This document shows positions 1 to 4,982 of a stretch of 5,875 bases of DNA, piece after piece (position 1 is the stretch's first letter; each line of letters opens with the position of its first letter). The notes below the pieces were generated by a model. It saw only the letters and a program-made list of their open reading frames with translations, was not told the origin of the DNA and ran no database searches. Source of the stretch: Clostridia bacterium (GTDB lineage Bacteria > Bacillota_A > Clostridia > Oscillospirales > CAG-272); assembly GCA_017500625.1 (NCBI GenBank), contig JAFVYX010000186.1, positions 1-5,875 on the forward strand, given 5' to 3'. The position numbers and the translations under genes were made by a program.

Positions 1-2
1 CG

Positions 3-134
3 CGCATTGATGGCTTCTGCTCGGGCATTGGTACGGGCGGCACCCTCACGGGCGTTGGTCGCGTGCTGCGTGCGTGGAGGGGCTGGCCTTTCTCCCTGCG
101 GTGGTGGGGCTCGCCCTCGGCTTTGTGTTCCTGA
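3..134 (+). pseudogene. cysteine synthase (O-acetylserine sulfhydrylase) fragment, cut at both ends
   Basis: Reading from base 3, the first 24 or so codons give a protein that contains GIGTGGTLTGVGRVLR. This is the glycine-rich loop of the cysteine synthase/cystathionine beta-synthase family, whose GTGGT residues hold the phosphate of pyridoxal phosphate. Intact family members are about 300 residues and this loop lies a little past the middle, so the C-terminal third or more should follow. Instead the match ends near base 74, the frame then yields unrelated residues (RGWPFS and onward), and a TGA closes it at 132-134. The 5' part is outside the window. The sequence that takes over is a ZIP transporter in a different frame, so this is a broken gene or an assembly joint. 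CysK, CysM or a cystathionine synthase cannot be told apart from so short a piece; the PLP-loop identification itself is firm. Confidence 0.7.
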
Positions 135-664
135 TGCTTCTTGACCGCGTGATCCCGCACACCCACCTGGTGACGGGCGAGACCGAGGGGCCGCCCACGC
201 GTCTTGGGCGCTCCCCGATGCTGGTGCTTTCGGTGGCACTCCACAATCTTCCCGAGGGAATGGCGGTGGGTGTGGTGCTGGCGGCCTTTCTGGCGGGCGA
301 CGCCACGGTCAGCGGAGCGGCGGTGCTGGCCCTCTCGCTTGGTATCGCGATCCAGAACTTCCCCGAGGGGGCGATCATCTCGATGCCCCTGCGGAGCACG
401 GGCGTTTCCAAGGGGAAGTCCTTTTTCTGGGGCTTTCTCTCGGCGGTGATCGAGCCGATCGGCGCGGCGCTGACGCTTTTGGCCGTTTCCGTGGTGCTTC
501 CCGCCCTGCCCTACCTTCTTGCGTTTGCGGCGGGAGCCATGCTTTACGTGGTGGTTGAGGAGCTGATCCCCGAAATGGCACAGGGGGAGCACTCGCATCT
601 CGGCACCGTGTTCTTTGCGCTCGGCTTTTCGCTGATGATGGTGCTTGACGTGGCCCTGGGATAA
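74..664 (+). CDS. ZIP family divalent metal transporter, N-terminally truncated
   Basis: This is an inner-membrane carrier of the ZIP family (ZupT/GufA-like), which brings Zn2+, Fe2+ or Mn2+ into the cytoplasm. The 196 visible residues, counted from a GTG at 74, are very hydrophobic. They carry the two metal-site helices: HNLPEG at residues 57-62 (H57, N58, E61) and QNFPEG at 94-99 (Q94, N95, E98). An EELIPE motif follows at 162-167, then a last hydrophobic segment ending at the TAA. Family members are usually about 250-270 residues with eight helices; the first two or three helices, roughly 70-90 residues, are missing. The GTG at 74 has no ribosome binding site upstream, and an in-frame TGA lies at 8-10, so it is not a convincing start. 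Upstream DNA is a cysteine synthase fragment in another frame. As drawn, the gene is probably non-functional or an artefact of joining; metal preference cannot be judged. Confidence 0.85.
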   Translation: MEGLAFLPAVVGLALGFVFLMLLDRVIPHTHLVTGETEGPPTRLGRSPMLVLSVALHNLPEGMAVGVVLAAFLAGDATVSGAAVLALSLGIAIQNFPEGAIISMPLRSTGVSKGKSFFWGFLSAVIEPIGAALTLLAVSVVLPALPYLLAFAAGAMLYVVVEELIPEMAQGEHSHLGTVFFALGFSLMMVLDVALG

Positions 665-666
665 AC

Positions 667-702
667 AAAAAAGACGTTCTGCTCGGCAGAACGTCTTTTT
701 TT
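667..702. terminator. bidirectional intrinsic terminator between the ZIP gene and the mnmM operon
   Basis: A perfect inverted repeat has arms AAAAAAGACGTTCTGC (667-682) and GCAGAACGTCTTTTTT (686-701) with a TCG loop at 683-685. The GC-containing part of the stem is followed by a T run on the plus strand and, because of the A run on the left, by a T run on the minus strand too. It begins 3 bases after the ZIP stop codon. Its right end touches the stop codon of the convergent methyltransferase gene at 702-704. It should end both transcripts. Confidence 0.93.
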
Positions 703-1256
703 CATCGGTTTTCGGCAATGAAGAAGAAGGGGGACGTGGGGGAATTGACGATGCGAAGGCAGGAAACGCTGATCTTCTTACGATCAAGCGTTGAGAAGAA
801 TTCGGTGAGCATCTGCCCCTCACGCGTGCCCTCCTCGTGGCCGGGGTAAACGGCGACCATAAGGATCCCGTCAGGGGCCAACAGACGGAGTGCGGCCTGC
901 ACCGCGGGGAGAGTGGTATCGCACATCGTGGTGACGTGGCGGCGCCCGCTTCTCGGCAGGTAGCCAAGGTTGAACATACCCGCCTTGATCGGTTCCTTGA
1001 CGTACGTCTCAACGTTATGGTGGGAATCGTGAATGAGGGTGTAATTCTCGGGGGCACCCTCGGCAACCAGGTGGGCACGGGTCGAGATGAGGGCGTCCTC
1101 CTGAATGTCAAAGGCGTACACACGGCCACGCTCCCCTACGGTGCGAGAGAGGAAGAGCGTATCGTTGCCGTTGCCCATGGTAAAATCGACGGCCACGTCT
1201 CCCTCACCGAGGTGTGAGAGGATAAAGTATTTCTGCATATCGAGAAGGTCTAACAT
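702..1256 (-). CDS. mnmM: YtqB/MnmM-type SAM-dependent tRNA methyltransferase
   Basis: This is a class I Rossmann-fold methyltransferase of the YtqB (putative rRNA methylase, PF06962-like) family. Bacillus YtqB has been assigned as MnmM, which makes the last methylation of mnm5s2U at tRNA wobble position 34 in bacteria lacking the MnmC methylase; that role is inferred here from family membership. The protein has 184 residues, close to the family's usual length of about 190. Motif I is VDFTMGNGND at 23-32. The acidic residue at the end of beta 2 is D50 (YAFD). The family signatures FNLGYLPRS (95-103) and YPGHEEG (137-143) are present, followed by a C-terminal NSPTSPFFFIAE. The ATG at 1256 follows the rqcH stop codon by one base and has an AGGGAG ribosome binding site at 1271-1266, 9 bases away, inside the rqcH end. 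It is the last gene of the minus-strand operon and its stop abuts the terminator. Confidence 0.88.
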   Translation of the reverse strand: MLDLLDMQKYFILSHLGEGDVAVDFTMGNGNDTLFLSRTVGERGRVYAFDIQEDALISTRAHLVAEGAPENYTLIHDSHHNVETYVKEPIKAGMFNLGYLPRSGRRHVTTMCDTTLPAVQAALRLLAPDGILMVAVYPGHEEGTREGQMLTEFFSTLDRKKISVSCLRIVNSPTSPFFFIAENR

Positions 1257-1257
1257 A

Positions 1258-2994
1258 TCATTTGACTCCCTGCGGTTTTTTGGGGTGGACGTACGCCGTG
1301 GAATTGGTTTTATAGGTCACGTAGCCGGGGCGCGAGGCGGGGGGCTTTTTGATGTTTTTGACGCGCGTATAATCCACGGGGATCACGCTGTCACCTGCCT
1401 GCGAATAGTAGGCGGCGATCTCGGCGGCCTCGGTATAGTCCTCGGCGGGCGGCTCCTCCCCTCCCGCTACAAGGATCACGTGCGAGCCGCCGTAGCCCTT
1501 GGCGTGAAACCAAAGGTCGTCCTTGGCGGCGATGCGGAAGGTGAGCATATCGTTTTGGAGGTTGTTACGTCCGACAAGCAGCCGATAGCCGTGCGCGGTT
1601 GTAAGCTCCATGGGGCGTGCCTTGGGGGCTTTTTTGTTTTTCTGGTCTCTCTCGCGCGAGAGATACCCCACCGAGGCAAGCTCGGCGCGGAGCTCGGTAA
1701 AATCCTGCTCGCTTTCCGCGCGGTCAAGGAAGCCGCGTACGCTCCCGAGATAGGCCAGCTCCTCCTCTCCCGAGGCGATCAGCTCGGTGAGCTTTTCCTT
1801 CGCGCGGCGGGATTTGGTGTAGAGCTTATACATTCTTTGGGCATTGGCGGCGGGAGAGAGGCGCGCGTCCAGCGCCACCGTGACCTCTGCGGGGGGATCG
1901 ACACGGTAATCGAGGGCGCGGAGCGAGGTCATGCCGCGCGCGATGCGGTAAATGTTTTCGGTGATGAGGTCGCCCGAGCGCTTGTATTCCTCCCCCTGCT
2001 CACAGGCAGAAAGCTCCTCGCGCTGGGCCTCCAGCTTACGCACCAGCTGGGCCTCACGGCGCGAGAGAAAGCGGGCAAGATCGGACGAGCGCTGACGGAG
2101 GCGCTCACGGCGGTCGCGCTCACCGAAGTAGGAATCGAGCAGCTCGCCGAAGGAGGCGACGGGCGTCACGGTGAGGCCGCCACCCCCGATCGGGGCATAG
2201 GAATATTCCACGGGGGTGCCGTCGGAATCCGAGACAAGCGTGGGAGTAAAGCGACACTCGCGCACGTCGGAAAACCACGCCTCGTGGGCGGCAAAGAGGC
2301 CGTCCGCCGTCACCGAGGCGAGGGGGGCATCGGCCGCGGCGCCCGCGCGGCGGGCGATCTCACGGGCGGTGATCGCCGCGATGCCATGATAGGTATCCGA
2401 AAGGAAACGGGCGGCGGGGCGCTCGGGGGGATAAGCGGCGTATGCTGCAAAAAAGGCCTCGCGATCGGCGGTGAGGGGATCCAGCTTCTCCTGTACGGGG
2501 GGCTTGACGTAGTGCATGCCGGGTAAGACCTGGCGCACACGGCTGGCCGAGAAATCCACGATGCGGAAGGCCGAAATGATGCGATCCTCGCCGTCAAGAA
2601 GAATGAGGTTGCTGTACTTCCCCATCATCTCGGCAACCAGGGTGCGCGTAACGCCGAAGCCCAGCTCATCGCGCGCCGCAAAGACAAAGCGCGCGGCACG
2701 CTCAAAGTCGATCTGTGCGGCCTCAACGAGCTTGGCACCGACGAGATGCTTGCGAAGGAGCATACAGTACATTGAGGGGGTGGGGAGATTTTCGCGCTCT
2801 ATGCGCGAATACGAAAAATGCGGAACGTTGGTGCCCACCACAAACACGAGGCGGCGCGTAACGCCGCCTGCGTGAAGGTGAAGGACAAACTCGTCCCGCG
2901 AGGGCTGCGAGATCTTCTCGACCTTGGCGCCGCCGCACAGCGTTTCCGAGATCTCATGCACGATCGCGCGCAGCATACCCGCGTCAAAGGCCAT
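1258..2994 (-). CDS. rqcH: RqcH / FbpA-type NFACT protein (ribosome quality control)
   Basis: This protein is the bacterial homologue of Rqc2/NEMF. In Bacillus, RqcH binds split 50S subunits that still carry a stalled peptidyl-tRNA and recruits tRNA-Ala to add C-terminal alanine tails that mark the chain for proteolysis. Older names are fibronectin-binding protein FbpA or PavA. The 578 residues match the family length. The NFACT-N domain covers about 1-270 (with PHFSYSR near 58 and EMMGKYSNLILLD at 122-134). A charged helical region with coiled-coil character spans about 290-445 and includes YKRSGDLITENIYRI at 337-351. A Lys-rich linker (about 449-461) leads to the NFACT-R domain (about 463-560), which has DLWFHAKGYGGSHVIL at 493-508. 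The ATG at 2994 has an AGGAGG site 8 bases upstream. The position equivalent to the functional Asp-Arg pair of Bacillus RqcH (D97/R98) reads E98-R99. The gene follows the SufB-like gene by 33 bases and precedes mnmM by one base. Confidence 0.94.
   Translation of the reverse strand: MAFDAGMLRAIVHEISETLCGGAKVEKISQPSRDEFVLHLHAGGVTRRLVFVVGTNVPHFSYSRIERENLPTPSMYCMLLRKHLVGAKLVEAAQIDFERAARFVFAARDELGFGVTRTLVAEMMGKYSNLILLDGEDRIISAFRIVDFSASRVRQVLPGMHYVKPPVQEKLDPLTADREAFFAAYAAYPPERPAARFLSDTYHGIAAITAREIARRAGAAADAPLASVTADGLFAAHEAWFSDVRECRFTPTLVSDSDGTPVEYSYAPIGGGGLTVTPVASFGELLDSYFGERDRRERLRQRSSDLARFLSRREAQLVRKLEAQREELSACEQGEEYKRSGDLITENIYRIARGMTSLRALDYRVDPPAEVTVALDARLSPAANAQRMYKLYTKSRRAKEKLTELIASGEEELAYLGSVRGFLDRAESEQDFTELRAELASVGYLSRERDQKNKKAPKARPMELTTAHGYRLLVGRNNLQNDMLTFRIAAKDDLWFHAKGYGGSHVILVAGGEEPPAEDYTEAAEIAAYYSQAGDSVIPVDYTRVKNIKKPPASRPGYVTYKTNSTAYVHPKKPQGVK
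1266..1271 (-). promoter_or_regulatory. ribosome binding site of mnmM inside the rqcH 3' end
   Basis: AGGGAG on the minus strand lies 9 bases before the ATG at 1256-1254. It is embedded in the last codons of rqcH, so ribosomes finishing rqcH reach the mnmM start directly. It fixes the mnmM start at 1256. Confidence 0.75.
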
Positions 2995-3002
2995 ATCTCG
3001 CC

Positions 3003-3008
3003 CCTCCT
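3003..3008 (-). promoter_or_regulatory. ribosome binding site of rqcH
   Basis: A consensus AGGAGG on the minus strand lies 8 bases before the ATG at 2994-2992. It sits in the 33-base gap between the SufB-like gene and rqcH. It is the best-matching ribosome binding site in the operon, which suggests rqcH is translated independently of its upstream neighbour. Confidence 0.85.
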
Positions 3009-3027
3009 TTTGTAAGGTTTTGTTTGC

Positions 3028-3954
3028 TTATTTCAAGAAACCGCCGACGATCTGCGCCTCGGCCTCCTCCTCGGTGAGGCCCAGAGTCATCAGCTTGATG
3101 AGCTGCTCACCCGCGATCTTACCGATCGCCGCCTCGTGAATGAGGGAGGCATCGATGTGGTTGGCGGTCAGCTCGGGAATGGCCGTCACGTGGCCCTGAT
3201 CCATCAGAATGGCGTCGCACTCGGTGTGCCCCTTGCAGGCGGCGTTACCGATGATGCGGGAGCGGAAGAGCTGGGAGGACTCGTCCTTGGCGACCGAGCG
3301 CGAGACAAGATCGGCCGAGGAGCCCTCGCCCTCAAGGGCAACGGTGAAGTCGGTCTCGGCATACTGTGTGCCGTGTGTCATGATCTTTTCGCGGACAAGG
3401 AGCGTGGCTCCTGCGGCCAGGGTGGCCTCGGTGACGCGCTTTGTGGAGTCGATCCCCTTGATCTGGGTGGTCTCCATCTCGAGGGTGGCGCCCTCCCGAA
3501 GCACGATGACGGTCTTGGGGTTCATCACACGACCGCCCTTGCCGTCGCCGTCGCCATAATGCTTTTCCACGTAGCGGACGTGAGCGCCGCGCCCCACGTG
3601 GAAGGTGTGGAGACCGCTGTGCTCACTGGTTTCATCGCCTGCGTTGTGGATACCGCAACCTGCGACAATGGTCACGTCGGCGTCCTCACCCACGTAGAAA
3701 TCGTTATAGACGGCCTCGGTGAGCCCCGCCTTGCTGATGATGACGGGAATGTGAACGCTCTCGTTCTTCGTACCGGGGCGAATGTCGATGCGGATCCCGT
3801 CACCGCTCTCTCGCGGCAGGATCTCAATGTTTTCGGTGGACACACGCGCAGCGGTCTCACCGTTTTCGCGGATATTGTAGGCGCCCGCGGGAACGCCGTG
3901 GAGGTCACTGACCTCGCGAAGCAGGTTCTTTTTGATCTCGTCAAGCGGCATCAT
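3028..3954 (-). CDS. sufB: SufB/SufD-family Fe-S cluster scaffold of a minimal Suf pair
   Basis: This is a soluble beta-helix scaffold protein of the SufB/SufD family, on which Fe-S clusters are built with the SufC ATPase. At 308 residues it is much shorter than E. coli SufB (about 495) or SufD (about 420), mostly through a reduced N-terminal region. The C-terminal core is clear: GHTECDAILMD at 242-252, AIPELTANHIDASLIHEAA from 258, and GKIAGEQLIKLMTLGL at 278-293. C246 aligns with the cysteine in SufB's TQCDSM motif, and H273-E274 with the conserved His in the HEA segment of SufB and SufD. GCGIHN at 99-104 and VEKHYG at 129-134 are typical of the short family. No sufD, sufS or sufU follows, so one scaffold probably pairs with itself and SufC, as in the SMS (SmsC-SmsB) systems of anaerobes. 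The ATG at 3954 overlaps the sufC TGA (ATGA); a second ATG directly follows. Confidence 0.9.
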   Translation of the reverse strand: MMPLDEIKKNLLREVSDLHGVPAGAYNIRENGETAARVSTENIEILPRESGDGIRIDIRPGTKNESVHIPVIISKAGLTEAVYNDFYVGEDADVTIVAGCGIHNAGDETSEHSGLHTFHVGRGAHVRYVEKHYGDGDGKGGRVMNPKTVIVLREGATLEMETTQIKGIDSTKRVTEATLAAGATLLVREKIMTHGTQYAETDFTVALEGEGSSADLVSRSVAKDESSQLFRSRIIGNAACKGHTECDAILMDQGHVTAIPELTANHIDASLIHEAAIGKIAGEQLIKLMTLGLTEEEAEAQIVGGFLK

Positions 3955-4685
3955 TCGCTCACCTTCCTCTCCAGGGTATGGCAGACCCCCATAGCGTCGG
4001 CGCCCGTCAGCTGCGGCATGATCACCTCGGGAGAGCCGGCGTTTTTCACCTTGCCGCCCGCCAGAACGATGATACGGTCCGCAATATTCAGGATACGCTC
4101 CTGATGAGAAATGATGAGGATCGATCCGCTTTGCTTTGCGGTCATCTTCTCAAAAACACGAATGAGGTTCTGGAAGCTCCAGAGGTCAATGCCCGCCTCG
4201 GGCTCGTCAAAGACCGAGAAGGCGGCGGCCCGGGCGATCACAGTGGCGATCTCAATGCGCTTAAGCTCGCCGCCCGAAAGACTGCCGTTGACCTCACGGT
4301 TGATATAGTCGCGCGCACAAAGGCCGACCTCGGAGAGGTAGGCGCAGGCCTCGGCGACCGTGGTCTCCTTGCCGTTGGCAAGTGTGATAAGATCTCGCAC
4401 CGTGATCCCCTTGAAGCGGACGGGGGCCTGGAACGCGTAAGCGATGCCGCGGTGGGCGCGCTCGGTGATCGAGAGCTCGGTGATATCCTCGCCGTCAAGA
4501 TAGATGTGGCCCGAGGTGGGGGTGTAGATGCCCGCGACCAGCTTGGCAAGAGTGGACTTCCCTCCGCCGTTGGGGCCGGTGATGACGGTCAAGCGGTCGT
4601 CGATCGTCAGGGAGACGTCCGAGAGGATCTCGCGCCGCTCCTCGCCCTCACCCGCATGGTAAGAAACGTTTTTCAGTTCAAGCAT
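3951..4685 (-). CDS. sufC: SufC-type ABC ATPase for Fe-S cluster assembly
   Basis: This is a soluble ABC-family ATPase. It is not a membrane transporter component; SufC binds the SufB/SufD scaffold and its ATP cycle reshapes the scaffold during cluster assembly. The 244 residues from the ATG at 4685 match the usual 245-260. Walker A is GPNGGGKST (37-45), the Q-loop glutamine is Q86, and the signature is LSGGELKRIE (136-145), where the charged residues after SGGE are typical of SufC. Walker B ends in FDE (159-161), followed by PEAGIDLWSF, and the H-loop is ISHQ with H194. Variation of DExxSGLD to DEPEAGID is a difference from E. coli SufC. An in-frame GTG at 4709 would add eight residues but has no ribosome binding site and lies in a predicted hairpin; the ATG at 4685 has AAGGAAG 5 bases upstream. 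It is the first gene of the operon and overlaps the next by 4 bases. Confidence 0.93.
   Translation of the reverse strand: MLELKNVSYHAGEGEERREILSDVSLTIDDRLTVITGPNGGGKSTLAKLVAGIYTPTSGHIYLDGEDITELSITERAHRGIAYAFQAPVRFKGITVRDLITLANGKETTVAEACAYLSEVGLCARDYINREVNGSLSGGELKRIEIATVIARAAAFSVFDEPEAGIDLWSFQNLIRVFEKMTAKQSGSILIISHQERILNIADRIIVLAGGKVKNAGSPEVIMPQLTGADAMGVCHTLERKVSE
3962..3970 (-). promoter_or_regulatory. ribosome binding site of the sufB-like gene inside sufC
   Basis: The minus strand reads AGAGGAAGG at 3970-3962, about 7 bases before the first ATG (3954-3952) and 10 before the second (3951-3949). The spacing slightly favours the first ATG, which makes a 4-base ATGA overlap with the sufC stop; the second would give TGATG. 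Either arrangement implies coupled translation and near-equal output of ATPase and scaffold. Confidence 0.6.
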
Positions 4686-4690
4686 ATTAA

Positions 4691-4697
4691 CTTCCTT
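4691..4697 (-). promoter_or_regulatory. ribosome binding site that decides the sufC start
   Basis: AAGGAAG on the minus strand lies 5 bases before the ATG at 4685-4683. This favours that ATG over the upstream in-frame GTG at 4709-4707, which has nothing resembling a Shine-Dalgarno sequence before it. Confidence 0.75.
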
Positions 4698-4698
4698 C

Positions 4699-4712
4699 GG
4701 CGTTTTCACGCC
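4699..4712 (-). promoter_or_regulatory. GAAA-tetraloop hairpin in the suf mRNA leader
   Basis: The minus strand reads GGCGT-GAAA-ACGCC, a perfect 5-base-pair stem closed by a GNRA-type tetraloop. It ends one base before the AAGGAAG ribosome binding site of sufC. It has no T tract, so it is not a terminator. It may stabilise the 5' end of the mRNA or serve as a protein or tertiary-contact site; its function is inference only. Confidence 0.55.
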
Positions 4713-4732
4713 TTATTATATTTCCGTTTATC

Positions 4733-4761
4733 ATTATACCGCAGATGCAACACAAATGCAA
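4733..4761 (-). promoter_or_regulatory. sigma-A-type promoter of the suf-rqcH-mnmM operon
   Basis: On the minus strand a consensus -10 box TATAAT lies at 4738-4733. A weaker -35 box TTGCAT lies 17 bases upstream at 4761-4756. It is overlapped by a better -35 match, TTGACT (4766-4761), which is too far away at 22 bases. Transcription would begin near 4726, giving a leader of about 40 bases before sufC. A second TATAAT (4720-4715) has no -35 partner. The weak -35 suggests help from an activator. Confidence 0.65.
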
Positions 4762-4786
4762 GTCAAAACCCACCCTTTTTTTGCAT
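4745..4786. repeat. three TTGCAT/ATGCAA boxes around the suf promoter
   Basis: ATGCAA occurs on the plus strand at 4745-4750 and 4756-4761, exactly 11 bases apart and so on the same face of the helix. Its complement TTGCAT is at 4781-4786. The middle copy is the -35 box itself and the first lies in the promoter spacer. The arrangement looks like a regulator-binding array, but six-base words can recur by chance in AT-rich DNA. Confidence 0.4.
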
Positions 4787-4803
4787 TCCTTGCTCGCTTC
4801 TAT

Positions 4804-4822
4804 CAAAAACCTACGGTTTTTG
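4804..4822. repeat. intergenic hairpin with CAAAAACC/GGTTTTTG arms
   Basis: Perfect 8-base arms CAAAAACC (4804-4811) and GGTTTTTG (4815-4822) flank a TAC loop in the middle of the divergent intergenic region. The stem is AU-rich with only three GC pairs and has no T tract beyond its own arm, so terminator activity would be weak. It lies outside both predicted transcripts. Together with the neighbouring palindrome at 4873-4887 it forms an AT-rich, structure-prone spacer between the two promoters. Confidence 0.5.
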
Positions 4823-4872
4823 CGTAAATTTCAAGGGAGCGTTATTCTTTCGTCGGCGCATGCCTTTTTTTA

Positions 4873-4887
4873 TCGAAATTTTTTCGA
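4873..4887. repeat. AT-rich palindrome TCGAAA-TTT-TTTCGA upstream of the oxidoreductase promoter
   Basis: TCGAAA (4873-4878) and TTTCGA (4882-4887) are perfect inverted arms around TTT. The symmetry extends further, with T and A runs on either side after one mismatch. It ends 8 bases before the -35 box of the rightward promoter. It could be an upstream AT-rich promoter element or a regulator site; nothing in the sequence decides this. Confidence 0.4.
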
Positions 4888-4895
4888 AAAACCCC

Positions 4896-4924
4896 TTGAC
4901 TGGTGCAGGGCAAAGTGCTATAGT
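4896..4924 (+). promoter_or_regulatory. sigma-A-type promoter of the oxidoreductase gene
   Basis: A -35 box TTGACT (4896-4901), a 17-base spacer and a -10 box TATAGT (4919-4924) preceded by an extended TGC (4916-4918) make a strong promoter. Each box matches consensus at five of six bases. Initiation is expected near 4931, giving a leader of about 50 bases. A perfect TTGACA at 4924-4929, with TACAAC 16 bases on (4946-4951), could be a weaker second promoter. Confidence 0.75.
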
Positions 4925-4932
4925 TGACATGG

Positions 4933-4945
4933 GCATCAAAGATGC
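4933..4945. promoter_or_regulatory. operator-like palindrome at the oxidoreductase transcription start
   Basis: GCATC (4933-4937) and GATGC (4941-4945) are perfect arms around AAA, placed immediately after the expected start of transcription. A second pair, AGTTG (4922-4926) and CAACT (4948-4952), encloses it slightly off centre. The position suits a repressor operator; the same arms could instead form a small hairpin at the mRNA 5' end. Confidence 0.45.
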
Positions 4946-4971
4946 TACAACTTTACTTTTATCAGCGTTTT

Positions 4972-4978
4972 GGGAGGG
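4972..4978 (+). promoter_or_regulatory. ribosome binding site of the oxidoreductase gene
   Basis: GGGAGGG lies 4 bases before the ATG at 4983-4985. It is purine-rich and close to the start, which supports this ATG as the first codon. Confidence 0.7.
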
Positions 4979-4982
4979 TATC

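Noticed and set aside
1648..1663. A 16-base perfect palindrome TCTCTCGCGCGAGAGA within rqcH
   Set aside because: It lies in coding sequence for the Ser-Arg-Glu-Arg part of the linker before NFACT-R and is explained by codons for those residues; there is no promoter or gene border nearby.
1105..2526. A 473-codon plus-strand open frame opposite rqcH and mnmM
   Set aside because: It is the antisense shadow of two well-recognised genes in GC-rich DNA and gives a low-complexity Gly/Ala/Arg-rich product without family motifs.
3136..4104. A 322-codon plus-strand open frame opposite the sufB-like gene and the end of sufC
   Set aside because: The minus-strand frames carry complete SufB/SufD and SufC motifs with ribosome binding sites; the opposite frame is an antisense artefact of codon bias.
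4683..4709. An upstream GTG start for sufC adding eight residues
   Set aside because: No ribosome binding site precedes it, the added residues coincide with the leader hairpin and the real AAGGAAG site, and SufC proteins normally begin at the MLELKN-like first strand.
4745..4927. A 60-codon plus-strand open frame in the divergent intergenic region
   Set aside because: It has no ribosome binding site, covers the suf promoter, both hairpins and the oxidoreductase promoter, has composition unlike the neighbouring genes, and its product matches no family I recognise.
4710..4980. A riboswitch or CRISPR-like array in the intergenic region
   Set aside because: The repeats are only six bases or are single hairpins, the leaders are about 40-50 bases with no terminator, and no known riboswitch core is recognisable.
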